This document shows positions 1 through 7,312 of a stretch of DNA of 16,500 nt, piece by piece. Source of the stretch: Clostridiales bacterium DTU023 (lineage in GTDB: Bacteria; Bacillota; Clostridia; Saccharofermentanales; DTU023); contig LFTF01000043.1 of assembly GCA_001512945.1 (NCBI GenBank), positions 4,439 to 20,938 on the forward strand. Direction: 5' to 3'. Position numbers and translations under genes: made by a program. The stretch's first letter is position 1, and each line of letters begins with the position of its first letter. Under the pieces are notes generated by a model that made no database searches, was not told the origin of the DNA, and saw only the letters and a list, made by a program, of their open reading frames with translations.

Positions 1-38
1 TAAAATCAGAGCAGTAAATCACCGAAAAGGGGTTGTAA

Positions 39-1607
39 ATGTTGCCGATTAAAGGGACTGGTCTAGATGACCACTACAATTACAAAGTTGTTCGCGAAGG
101 ACGCAAGAGCGGTGTTTTATGTCATATTACGAGCCTCGCGTCACCTTACGGCATTGGAACTTTGGGCGACCAGGCGCTTGATTTTATTGACTTTCTCGTT
201 TTATCAGGCCAATCGTGTTGGCAGATTCTGCCTCTGGGTGTGACGGGATTCGGCGATTCACCTTATCAGAGTTTTTCGGGGAATGCCGGGAATCCCTATA
301 TGATCGATCCCGACGAGCTTGTTCGAGAAGGCTTGCTTCCTCAGGGCTCACCTGAACAGTTTGACTTTGGGAAAAGACGCGCATGCGTTGATTTCGGTCT
401 TATGTGGGAAAACAGAAGGAGTTTGCTACGACTTGCCTGGGATTCTTTTCGAGAGGGTGAGTTTGATTCGATGGAACACGAATTTGCCACCTTTTGCGAG
501 CATGAGAATGGTACATGGCTCCATGACTTCGCGCTCTTTATGACGATTAAGACTATGCAGGGAGGAGCCCCCTGGAGTCTATGGCCGCTGCCTTACAAAT
601 TGCGTGATCCTGTCGCGCTGCTTGAATTTGAAAGTGCGAACGCAGACGATCTTGAATTCGAAAAGTTTCTTCAATTCCTTTTCTTCCGCCAATGGAACAG
701 TATACGGTCGTATGCGGCAAATGCAGGTCTTGAGATTATTGGAGATCTTCCCATTTATGTTGCGGAGGATTCTGTTGAAGTCTGGATGGAGCCTTGTCTG
801 TTTGAGCTTGACGAAACATTAAAACCGACATTTGTCGCGGGCTGTCCGCCTGATTATTTTTCTGATGACGGACAACTTTGGGGAAATCCGCTTTACGATT
901 GGGGCGCCCATAAAGCACAAGGTTATCGTTGGTGGATTGAGCGTGTGCGTTTCCAGCTGCGCCTGTACGATACGGTGCGCATTGATCATTTTCGCGGACT
1001 TGAATCTTACTGGGCAGTGCCTAACGGGGATATAACAGCCAGAAGAGGACATTGGATGCCGGGTCCCGGGGATGATCTTTTCGATGCACTTGAAGGGGCT
1101 TTCGGGTCATTACCTATCATCGCTGAAGATCTCGGTTATATGACACAAGATGTGTATGCATTTCGAGAACGCAGGGGATTCCCTGGCATGAAAGTGCTCC
1201 AGTTCGCATTCAACCCGGATGCTTCCAGTGATTATCTTCCGCACAATCTAACTGAGAACGCCGTCCTTTATATAGGGACGCACGATAATGATACAATCGC
1301 CGGCTGGTTTGCCGAGGCCCCTCCAGAGGAGGTCGCTTTTGCGCAACGTTACCTCGGATTAAACGAAGAGGAGGGTTTTGTCCACGGTATGATGCGAGGG
1401 GCTGCGACGACAGTCTGCCGGACGGTGATATTCCAGATGCAGGATCTTCTAGGTCTTGATAATGAAAGCCGTATGAACCGCCCCGGGACATCTGAGGGAA
1501 ACTGGCACTGGCGAATGTTGCCCGACTCTCTTACTCTGGAACTCGCAGGCCGTTTGCGTGAGCTTTCCCGTATTAGCGGGCGGTTGTCGCAAGCACGTGA
1601 AGTATAG
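39..1607 (+). CDS. malQ: 4-alpha-glucanotransferase (amylomaltase, GH77)
   Basis: Cytoplasmic enzyme that transfers alpha-1,4-glucan segments between maltooligosaccharides, releasing glucose; it works in maltodextrin or glycogen turnover. The 522-residue protein matches GH77 over nearly its whole length: the N-terminal GVLCHITSLASPYGIGTLG block (about residues 25-43), the DSPYQSFS block (73-80), the nucleophile D316 in RIDHFRG, the acid/base E363 in AEDLG and D416 in THDND. The C-terminal NRPGTSEGNW block is also present. Length is normal for the short bacterial form. The ATG at 39 has AAGGGG six bases upstream; about 22 residues precede the usual start of homology, and no internal ATG offers a better start. 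The next gene belongs to nucleoside salvage and has its own promoter, so malQ is probably the end of a unit that begins outside the window. The partial ROK kinase at the far end could act on its glucose product, but the two are not adjacent. Confidence 0.96.
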   Translation: MLPIKGTGLDDHYNYKVVREGRKSGVLCHITSLASPYGIGTLGDQALDFIDFLVLSGQSCWQILPLGVTGFGDSPYQSFSGNAGNPYMIDPDELVREGLLPQGSPEQFDFGKRRACVDFGLMWENRRSLLRLAWDSFREGEFDSMEHEFATFCEHENGTWLHDFALFMTIKTMQGGAPWSLWPLPYKLRDPVALLEFESANADDLEFEKFLQFLFFRQWNSIRSYAANAGLEIIGDLPIYVAEDSVEVWMEPCLFELDETLKPTFVAGCPPDYFSDDGQLWGNPLYDWGAHKAQGYRWWIERVRFQLRLYDTVRIDHFRGLESYWAVPNGDITARRGHWMPGPGDDLFDALEGAFGSLPIIAEDLGYMTQDVYAFRERRGFPGMKVLQFAFNPDASSDYLPHNLTENAVLYIGTHDNDTIAGWFAEAPPEEVAFAQRYLGLNEEEGFVHGMMRGAATTVCRTVIFQMQDLLGLDNESRMNRPGTSEGNWHWRMLPDSLTLELAGRLRELSRISGRLSQAREV

Positions 1608-1797
1608 ATTAAGTTTTGGTTGATTGGTTCTTCAACAGATTGTTAGGGATCAAGCGCCTTAATCAATGGGCAGGTTGACTTGAGTTTTGCCTGCATCTTC
1701 TTCGATCTCTGCTCTTGTGTGCTAAAATGAAGCCAATAGAATGCGTAGTAGTCGATTGCTCGGTTCACCCAGGTGTATCAGGAAGGACAGACATACG
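1608..1797 (+). other. malQ-cdd intergenic region
   Basis: These 190 bases hold no gene that I can support. A 7-base inverted repeat (GATTAAG 1607-1613, CTTAATC 1658-1664) encloses a smaller stem (GTTGA 1619-1623, TCAAC 1632-1636). It is not followed by a T-run, so it is not a convincing terminator for malQ. The second half carries the promoter described separately at 1720-1728 and the ribosome site AGGAAGG at 1780-1786. An in-frame ATG at 1741 could lengthen cdd by 19 residues but lacks a ribosome site and falls within or just after the predicted transcription start. Confidence 0.6.
1720..1728 (+). promoter_or_regulatory. Extended -10 promoter for cdd
   Basis: The sequence TGCTAAAAT is an extended -10 element (TG, one base, then TAAAAT, which matches TATAAT at 5 of 6). 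The -35 region is weak: TTCGAT at 1701-1706 with a 16-base spacer is the best match, which is usual for extended -10 promoters. Transcription would begin near 1735, leaving a leader of about 60 bases before the ATG at 1798. This may drive the whole nucleoside cluster, since no clear second promoter is visible before the lipoprotein gene. Confidence 0.5.
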
Positions 1798-2250
1798 ATG
1801 CTTACAGAAGAAATGAAGGTAAAGCTTGTCAAACAAGCTTTTGAGGCGCGTCAGGGGAGTTATTCCCCCTATTCCCATTTTCAGGTTGGAGCTGCTCTCT
1901 TGACGTCTGATGGACGCATTTTTATGGGAGCTAATATTGAGAACGCTTCCTATGGAGCAACGATTTGTGCAGAGAGAACAGCAGCCGTCCAGGCTGCTTT
2001 TGCCGGTTCAAGGGAGATTATCGCAATTGCCGTTGTCGGCTCAGCCCAAGGATCGGACGCAAGCGATATGGCTTACGCGTACCCTTGTGGAATATGCCGC
2101 CAGTTTCTGCGTGAGTTTATGCCGGCGTCAGGAGACATCGTTGTTCTGGTAGCTAAATCCCTCAACGAATACCACGAAACCACCTTGAATGCGCTACTGC
2201 CGCATTCGTTTGGGCCATCGGACCTCGATTACCTTCATCAAACAGAATAA
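1798..2250 (+). CDS. cdd: Cytidine deaminase
   Basis: Cytoplasmic zinc enzyme that deaminates cytidine and deoxycytidine to uridine and deoxyuridine. The 150-residue product has the size of the small tetrameric family. It shows the Zn site with three cysteines: C57 and the proton-shuttling E59 in the CAE motif, and C97 and C100 in PCGIC. The substrate-binding NIENASYG block lies at 46-53, and the N-terminal SPYSHFQVGAA block is typical. I chose the ATG at 1798 because AGGAAGG lies 11 bases upstream and homology begins within a few residues; the upstream in-frame ATG at 1741 adds an unconserved, basic stretch without a ribosome site. It heads the nucleoside cluster and supplies uridine to the Udp encoded downstream. 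Confidence 0.96.
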   Translation: MLTEEMKVKLVKQAFEARQGSYSPYSHFQVGAALLTSDGRIFMGANIENASYGATICAERTAAVQAAFAGSREIIAIAVVGSAQGSDASDMAYAYPCGICRQFLREFMPASGDIVVLVAKSLNEYHETTLNALLPHSFGPSDLDYLHQTE

Positions 2251-2300
2251 TCTGATAAATAATTGAGAGATGATTCGAAAAACCCTTGACAATGGACGCT

Positions 2301-2375
2301 CGACTCGAAAGAGTCGTCATCAATAAGGAAGACTGACTCGTAAAGAGTCATCAAAGGTAAGACTCCACAGGAGTT
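2301..2375 (+). repeat. Three tandem hairpins in the lipoprotein-gene leader
   Basis: Three short inverted repeats with the same GACTC core lie in a row in the 146-base gap between cdd and the lipoprotein gene. Hairpin 1 is CGACTC-GAAA-GAGTCG (2301-2316), a perfect 6-bp stem with a GAAA tetraloop. Hairpin 2 is TGACTC-GTAAA-GAGTCA (2334-2350), again a perfect 6-bp stem. Hairpin 3 is ACTCC-ACA-GGAGT (2362-2374), with a possible G-T wobble at its base. The cores begin 26-33 bases apart, and the spacers also look alike (TCATCAATAAGGAAGACT against ATCAAAGGTAAGACT), so this appears to be a decayed tandem duplication of a hairpin unit. A related half-site, GATTCGAAA, lies at 2272-2280. No T-run follows, so these are not terminators. 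They could be RNA structures or repeated protein-binding sites; the function is unknown. Confidence 0.6.
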
Positions 2376-2385
2376 GAAACCAATC

Positions 2386-2391
2386 AGGAGG
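2386..2391 (+). promoter_or_regulatory. Ribosome binding site of the lipoprotein gene
   Basis: A perfect AGGAGG lies 5 bases before the ATG at 2397, stronger than the other sites in this cluster and in keeping with the high output expected for a binding protein. The CTCC in the left arm of hairpin 3 (2363-2366) could pair with it if that hairpin opened, so the two structures may compete; this last point is inference. Confidence 0.7.
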
Positions 2392-2396
2392 AAATT

Positions 2397-3455
2397 ATGA
2401 AAAAAAGAGTATTTAGTCTCATCTTGGTGCTCGCTTTAGTGCTGACGCTTGGCGTCGGCTGCGCGCCCAAAGATCCGGCGCCCACAGATCCGGCGCCCAC
2501 AGATGCCCCGGTGGACAAGCAAACGGTCGCTATGATCACAGACATTGGTGGCATCAACGATGAATCATTCAACCAATCGGCCTGGAATGGCATGAAGCAA
2601 CTTGAAGCGGACGGTGTTGAGATATCGTTCCTCGAATCGCACAAAGAGGCTGACTACGCGATCAACCTGGGACGTAAAGCAGAAGAAGGAACCTCAGTCA
2701 TTTGGGGTATCGGATTCATGATGGAAGCTGCTATTGTTGAAGCGTCAAAAGAACATAAAGATCAGATGTTCGCTATTGTCGATGTAGGCTTTGGCGAAGC
2801 GGGCCAACCCAACGTGGTTGGTGCTATGTTCCATTCCGAAGAGTCTTCGTTCCTCGTTGGCTATATCGCGGGTCTCATGACAGAGACAGATCATGTCGGT
2901 TTTATTCTCGGTATGGAAAGTGATGTCATGTTCCGGTTCCAGTACGGCTACCTTGCCGGTGTGGAATACGCCGCTAAAGAACTCGGCAAAGAGATCAAGG
3001 TCGACTACGTGACGATCGACACATTTGGTGACACAGCCAAGGGCAAAGCCACTGCGACCAAGATGTACAGCGATGGCGCTGATATCGTATATCACGCTGC
3101 AGGGCAGGCAGGTTCCGGCGCAATCACAGCCGCAAAAGAAATGGGCAAATGGGCCATTGGTGTGGATCTCGACCAGAATGCACTCGCACCTGACAACGTC
3201 CTGACCTCTGCGTTGAAGAATGTCGATCAGGCAGTCTATCAGCTGTCAACCAAGATCCTAGCCGGTGAAAAAGTTGGTGGTCAAACATTCTACTTTGGTC
3301 TCAAGGAAGGCGGCGTCGGTCTTGCACCTAGCTCCGATAAGCATGTTCCGAAAGACATCTTAGACAAAACAAAGGCAGTTGAGAAGATGATCATTGATGG
3401 AGACATCATAGTGCCGATCACCGAAGCTGAGTTTAAAGCATTCAAGGACGCTTAA
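2397..3455 (+). CDS. BMP-family nucleoside-binding lipoprotein of ABC importer
   Basis: Extracytoplasmic solute-binding lipoprotein of the BMP/PnrA/Med family (like NupN of Bacillus subtilis), which captures nucleosides for the ABC importer encoded just downstream. The N terminus is a lipoprotein signal: MKKR, a hydrophobic stretch at 5-18, and the lipobox ending in C22. A Pro/Thr linker with a PAPTD repeat follows, then the BMP fold starting with TVAMITDIGGINDESFNQSAWNG, where DIGGINDESFN is a family hallmark. The later GADIVYHAAGQAGSGAI and GVDLDQNALAP blocks are also typical. At 352 residues the length is normal. It lies 146 bases after cdd and 96 bases before the ATPase start. A hairpin in the latter gap may raise its level above the rest of the transporter. 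The neighbouring psuK, psuG, udp and cdd suggest pyrimidine nucleosides, perhaps including pseudouridine, as ligands; this is inference from context. Confidence 0.94.
   Translation: MKKRVFSLILVLALVLTLGVGCAPKDPAPTDPAPTDAPVDKQTVAMITDIGGINDESFNQSAWNGMKQLEADGVEISFLESHKEADYAINLGRKAEEGTSVIWGIGFMMEAAIVEASKEHKDQMFAIVDVGFGEAGQPNVVGAMFHSEESSFLVGYIAGLMTETDHVGFILGMESDVMFRFQYGYLAGVEYAAKELGKEIKVDYVTIDTFGDTAKGKATATKMYSDGADIVYHAAGQAGSGAITAAKEMGKWAIGVDLDQNALAPDNVLTSALKNVDQAVYQLSTKILAGEKVGGQTFYFGLKEGGVGLAPSSDKHVPKDILDKTKAVEKMIIDGDIIVPITEAEFKAFKDA
2471..2500 (+). repeat. Perfect 15-bp tandem duplication in the lipoprotein linker
   Basis: The 15-mer AGATCCGGCGCCCAC occurs twice in direct succession (2471-2485 and 2486-2500). 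It encodes the repeated PAPTD of the flexible linker between the lipidated cysteine and the folded domain. The two copies are identical at the DNA level, which points to a recent duplication or slippage; linker length is expected to be loosely constrained. Confidence 0.85.
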
Positions 3456-3501
3456 CACACATAGTCACTGGATGTTAGTCCGCATGTGACAAAAAACTAG
3501 T

Positions 3502-3531
3502 GCCCGGCCATCCCGTAAAGGATGTCCGGGC
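3502..3531 (+). promoter_or_regulatory. Strong intercistronic hairpin between lipoprotein and ATPase genes
   Basis: GCCCGG-C-CATCC (3502-3513) pairs with GGATG-T-CCGGGC (3520-3531), an 11-bp stem with one C-T mismatch and a 6-base loop (CGTAAA). The bases after it (GCCTATTATGG) contain no T-run, so it should not terminate rightward transcription efficiently. It is well placed to protect the upstream lipoprotein message from 3' exonucleases or to cause partial attenuation, as is known for other binding-protein-dependent transporter operons. On the opposite strand the stem is followed by a run of six T (from AAAAAA at 3491-3496), but no gene lies there to be terminated. Confidence 0.6.
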
Positions 3532-3551
3532 GCCTATTATGGAGACCTGGT

Positions 3552-5249
3552 ATGAAGCAAGACAATGAGGTGTTTGTGCCCGAAAATTCCGGAAATCCCT
3601 CTGAGGCACAAGTGCCGGATGCCATAGAACTTATGGCTGAAGAGGTTCCTGTCGGGATGACTGACAGGTCCGCAGATGAGGCAGAGATCGAAACGTTTCC
3701 GGAGATACCGATCGAGGAGATGACAGAAAATCCTGTCTACGCCGTGGAAATGCGCGGTATCTCGAAATCATTCGGATCACTCAAAGCCCTAGACGACGTT
3801 GATCTCTGCGTCCGAAAAGGATCGATTCACGCGCTTCTCGGCGAAAATGGAGCAGGCAAATCAACATTGATGAAGATTCTTTACGGGTTGTATACCAAGG
3901 ACTCGGGAACCATCAAAATCATGGGCGAAACGTGTGAGATTAAGAACCCTAAACAGGCCATCGAATACGGCATCGGTATGGTTCATCAGCATTTCATGCT
4001 CGTCGAAAATATGACGATCGCAGAAAATATTGTCCTCGGAAGCGAGTTGACAAAGTCGTTTGGACGTCTCGACCGTGAGTTGATGAATCGAACTATTCAG
4101 GAATTTGGTGAACAATACGGCCTGGAAGTTGACCCTCAGGAAATTATTATGGATGTTTCCGTCGCTACGCAGCAGCGTGTCGAGATTCTGAAGGCCCTCT
4201 ACCGGGGCGCTGATATTCTTATACTCGATGAACCGACGGCCGTCCTCACACCACAAGAAATCGACAATTTGATTGAAACAATGCACCGGCTTGTCGAAGG
4301 CGGCAAGACGATCATTATTATTACGCATAAATTAAAAGAAATCATGGCGTCATCTGAGTACTGCACGATCATCCGCCGAGGCAAGGTTGTCGATACAGTC
4401 CGTGTCGACGCTGTGACAGAGAAGGATCTCGCCTCCATGATGGTTGGTCGCGAAGTAATGTTTACAACCGATAAAAAGCCTGCGACACCCGGTGAAACCG
4501 TAATGGAGATCCGAGATTTGACGGTCAAAGACAACCGGGGCATCGAGAAGGTAAAAGAGCTCTCACTGCATGTCAGCCGAGGAGAGATTCTTGCGATTGC
4601 CGGTATTGACGGAAACGGTCAAACAGAACTGATTGAGGCGATCACAGGCCTGAGAAAAGTGGAATCAGGTGAAATCATCGTCAATGATTATCACATCGAA
4701 AACGGCCTTCCGATTGACACACATAACGCCGGTATCAGGACAATTCATGAAGATCGCCACAAGCGGGGGCTTGTGCTCGATTTCCAAGTCGGAGAAAATT
4801 TGATTCTTGAATCATACAAAGATAAAGGTTTCTCGGGCAAAGGCAATTTGTTTTCATGGAAAAAAGTCAATGAGTATGCCAATGATCAAATTAATAAATT
4901 TGATATTCGCCCGTGTGGATGCGCGACGCAACGAGCGAACGAGTTATCAGGCGGCAACCAGCAAAAAGTGATTATCGCGCGCGCAGTCGAGCAAGATCCC
5001 GACCTATTGCTGGCGTGTCAACCTACGCGCGGCCTCGATGTCGGCGCCATTGAATTTGTGCGCAACGCACTTATCGAACAGCGTGATCAGGGGCGAGCCG
5101 TACTCTTGATATCATATGAGTTGGACGAAGTACTCGATCTGGCTGACCGAATCAATGTGATCTATGACGGACAAATTGTTGCCGACCTTGATCCCAAAGA
5201 GACGGATGAACAGGCCATCGGCCTATTGATGGCGGGAGGCACACAATGA
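3552..5249 (+). CDS. Nucleoside ABC importer, double ATP-binding protein
   Basis: Cytoplasmic ATPase of the BMP nucleoside importer (like NupO), two fused ABC domains in 565 residues. NBD1 has Walker A GENGAGKST (97-105), Q-loop Q146, Walker B and catalytic glutamate D226-E227 in ILDEPT, and the switch H259; its signature reads VSVATQQR instead of the usual LSVGxQQR. NBD2 has a degenerate Walker A (GIDGNGQTE, 351-359) and Walker B (ACQPTRGLD) but a canonical LSGGNQQ signature (465-471), which is usual for NBD2 in this family. I chose the ATG at 3552, with GGAG 7 bases upstream. The longer start at 3522 lies inside the intercistronic hairpin and has no ribosome site. Homology proper starts near residue 62 (VYAVEMRGISKSFG); the preceding 60 residues are acidic and unusual. 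Another ATG at 3720 (M57) would give a conventional N terminus but has GAGGAG directly abutting it. Its stop overlaps the next gene in ATGA. Confidence 0.94.
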   Translation: MKQDNEVFVPENSGNPSEAQVPDAIELMAEEVPVGMTDRSADEAEIETFPEIPIEEMTENPVYAVEMRGISKSFGSLKALDDVDLCVRKGSIHALLGENGAGKSTLMKILYGLYTKDSGTIKIMGETCEIKNPKQAIEYGIGMVHQHFMLVENMTIAENIVLGSELTKSFGRLDRELMNRTIQEFGEQYGLEVDPQEIIMDVSVATQQRVEILKALYRGADILILDEPTAVLTPQEIDNLIETMHRLVEGGKTIIIITHKLKEIMASSEYCTIIRRGKVVDTVRVDAVTEKDLASMMVGREVMFTTDKKPATPGETVMEIRDLTVKDNRGIEKVKELSLHVSRGEILAIAGIDGNGQTELIEAITGLRKVESGEIIVNDYHIENGLPIDTHNAGIRTIHEDRHKRGLVLDFQVGENLILESYKDKGFSGKGNLFSWKKVNEYANDQINKFDIRPCGCATQRANELSGGNQQKVIIARAVEQDPDLLLACQPTRGLDVGAIEFVRNALIEQRDQGRAVLLISYELDEVLDLADRINVIYDGQIVADLDPKETDEQAIGLLMAGGTQ

Positions 5250-6358
5250 GAAGGTTTTTCGTCAAAGTCCTTAAAAAGCCATTTTCAGGTGTCTTAATCG
5301 CGCTGATCATTGGTTTTATAGTCGGCGCCATCACGCTCGCGGTTGGAGGGTTTAATCCTGCGACAAGCTATGGGCTGATGTTCACGGGGATCTTTTTAAA
5401 TACACGCAGGGTGATGCAAGTATTGATCAATGCCGTGCCGATCATAATGACGGGACTGGCTGTCGCGTTTGCGGGAAAAACCGGGCTCTTCAACATCGGA
5501 GCCGACGGCCAATTCATTATTGGGCAGGTCGCGGGCGCTATACTGGGATATTATGTGCCGATGCCGGGCATTCTGCATCCTATCTTCATTATGTTGTGCG
5601 CTTTCGCTATCGGTGGCTTATACGCCTCCTTCGCGGCGTTTTTGAAAACAAAATTTGGGATTCACGAGGTCATTTCAACCATTATGTTGAATTGGATCGC
5701 TTACTATTTTATGAATTTTATTATCAACATGAAAAGCGTCAAGGTGCCGGGATCACAGCATTCACCAGAGATTAGGGATACCGCGAAAATAACATTTTTC
5801 AGTCGCGAATTCCGCACGAGTGAGGCAGGTGAAGCGTTAATCGCAAAACATCCATGGCTTGACAGTATTGTTCGCACGGATGCCGGATTCGCAATCCTGA
5901 TCATGATTGTAGTCGCCATCTTGCTTTGGTTAATTCTCAAATACACCAGGATAGGCTTTGAGCTTCGGGCCGTTGGATACAACTACTACGCTGCCGAGTT
6001 CTCAGCCATGCCGGTCAAACGCAATGCGCTTCTTTCCATGTTCGTGTCTGGTGGTGTCGCAGCATTGGGCGGCGCGATGTTTGTCATGACGACTCCCTAC
6101 TATATCAGCATGCTCGGATCGACGGAAGGTTACGGGTGGGATGGCATTGCAGTCGCGCTGATTGCGGGCAATAATCCGATTGGCTGTATTTTTGCGGGAT
6201 TACTATTTTCCGGCCTCAAGTTTGGAGGATCAGAAATTCAATCCAGGTTGGGTGCCCCCACGGAGATCATCAACATTATGATCGGCGTGCTCGTACTCTG
6301 CATTGCGTTGGTGCCGGCATTACCGAGGCTGGCAGAGCGCTTGGAAGGAAAGGAGTAA
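5246..6358 (+). CDS. Nucleoside ABC importer, permease subunit 1
   Basis: Integral membrane subunit (like NupP) of the BMP-type nucleoside importer, family BPD_transp_2. The 370-residue protein has a basic N terminus, a first hydrophobic segment near 14-34, and many further membrane segments. Family hallmarks are GLFNIGADGQF (about residues 80-90) and the HEVISTIMLNW loop that contacts the ATPase. A longer extracytoplasmic loop follows (KSVKVPGSQHSPEI and beyond), as in other members. The ATG overlaps the stop of the ATPase gene in ATGA (5246-5249), with GGGAGG 6 bases upstream, so translation is probably coupled. It pairs with the second permease encoded three bases downstream to form the membrane channel. 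Confidence 0.94.
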   Translation: MRRFFVKVLKKPFSGVLIALIIGFIVGAITLAVGGFNPATSYGLMFTGIFLNTRRVMQVLINAVPIIMTGLAVAFAGKTGLFNIGADGQFIIGQVAGAILGYYVPMPGILHPIFIMLCAFAIGGLYASFAAFLKTKFGIHEVISTIMLNWIAYYFMNFIINMKSVKVPGSQHSPEIRDTAKITFFSREFRTSEAGEALIAKHPWLDSIVRTDAGFAILIMIVVAILLWLILKYTRIGFELRAVGYNYYAAEFSAMPVKRNALLSMFVSGGVAALGGAMFVMTTPYYISMLGSTEGYGWDGIAVALIAGNNPIGCIFAGLLFSGLKFGGSEIQSRLGAPTEIINIMIGVLVLCIALVPALPRLAERLEGKE

Positions 6359-6361
6359 GCT

Positions 6362-7300
6362 ATGCAACTTCTTAATACTTTGCTGTTAACGCTTTCCATT
6401 ACCTTGATGTACTCGTCTCCTCTGATATTTACGGCGCTCGGAGGTGTCATCACACAGCGTTCAGGCGTTGACAATATCGGTCTTGAAGGCATGATGGCAT
6501 TCGGCGCGTGCGGCGGGTCTATTATCTGCTATTTTACGGGCAGCCCCTGGATTGGGCTCCTTGCCGGCGCTACATTCGGCGCGATTCTTGCGTTGCTGCA
6601 CGCCTTTGTCGCCATTACGGCAAAAGGAAACCAGATTATTTCTGGTATTGCAATCAACTTTATTGGCGCGGGTGTCGCGACGTTCTTGACACGTTTTCTG
6701 TTCAGCGGAGCAGCCCAGTCAAACTCAACCATCAATCTTGGTATCCCCAAATTATTTGAACTGTTAGGCATTGATAAGTCGAAATCCCAGTTGCTGCAAT
6801 CGGCGGAGATAGATATCACGGTCATCATTGCTTTTATGTTTGCTATTTTGATCTGGTTCGTACTTTACAAGACCAAGACAGGGTTGCGAGTCCGCGCGTG
6901 CGGAGAGCATCCCGGAGCCGCTGACACGTTGGGGATCAATGTGTCCCGTATCCGTTACATCTGTACCATTCTTTCCGGTGTGATGGCAGGCCTGGGCGGT
7001 GCGGTCACTTCGCTCGCGATCAGCTACCGCTATACACCGACGGTTATAACCGGACAGGGCTTTATTGCGCTGGCAGCCGTGATCTTCGGCAATTGGAAAC
7101 CGATTGGCGCGACTATGGCCTGCTTACTATTTGGGTTTGCGCAGGCTTTGACGGTTGTCCTGGCGGGAACTTCCTGGCTTCCGAGTCAGATTCTCGCAAT
7201 GTTGCCTTACGCGCTTACGTTGTTTATGCTCGTCATATTTGTTAGCCGTTCAAGGCCGCCAAAAGCTTTGGGACAACCCTACTTCAAAGGACAGGCATAA
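6362..7300 (+). CDS. Nucleoside ABC importer, permease subunit 2
   Basis: Second membrane subunit (like NupQ) of the importer. It is 312 residues of almost continuous hydrophobic segments with the family markers TALGGVITQRSGVDNIGLEGMM (residues 22-43) and the loop GNQIISGIAINF, which corresponds to the ATPase-contacting segment. A second marker is TGLRVRACGEHPGAADTLGI near 180. The start at 6362 has AAAGGAG 6 bases upstream and follows the previous stop by 3 bases, so the two permeases are co-translated. The length is normal, and I see no broken segment. The C terminus ends with a short basic tail. It completes the transporter: lipoprotein, ATPase and two permeases are all present and intact. 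Confidence 0.94.
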   Translation: MQLLNTLLLTLSITLMYSSPLIFTALGGVITQRSGVDNIGLEGMMAFGACGGSIICYFTGSPWIGLLAGATFGAILALLHAFVAITAKGNQIISGIAINFIGAGVATFLTRFLFSGAAQSNSTINLGIPKLFELLGIDKSKSQLLQSAEIDITVIIAFMFAILIWFVLYKTKTGLRVRACGEHPGAADTLGINVSRIRYICTILSGVMAGLGGAVTSLAISYRYTPTVITGQGFIALAAVIFGNWKPIGATMACLLFGFAQALTVVLAGTSWLPSQILAMLPYALTLFMLVIFVSRSRPPKALGQPYFKGQA

Positions 7301-7312
7301 GAGGACACGAAT

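Noticed and set aside
1607..1664. A nested inverted repeat after malQ as a terminator
   Set aside because: The outer 7-bp arms are separated by 44 bases and no T-run follows.
2286..2291. A perfect TTGACA that could be a -35 for the lipoprotein gene
   Set aside because: With spacers of 16-18 bases the downstream hexamers are AAAGAG, AAGAGT or AGAGTC, none close to TATAAT, so I do not call a promoter here.
2301..2375. The repeated hairpins as a CRISPR array or a guanidine-II (mini-ykkC) riboswitch
   Set aside because: The repeats are too short, imperfect and irregularly spaced for CRISPR, and the loops (GAAA, GTAAA, ACA) are not the ACGR loops of guanidine-II RNAs.
3522..3551. Upstream ATG for the ATPase gene
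   Set aside because: The codon lies in the right arm of the 3502-3531 hairpin and lacks a ribosome site, whereas 3552 has GGAG at good spacing.
3861..4328. A 155-codon leftward open frame inside the ATPase gene
   Set aside because: Antisense to intact Walker A and Walker B coding sequence; no start context and no domain.
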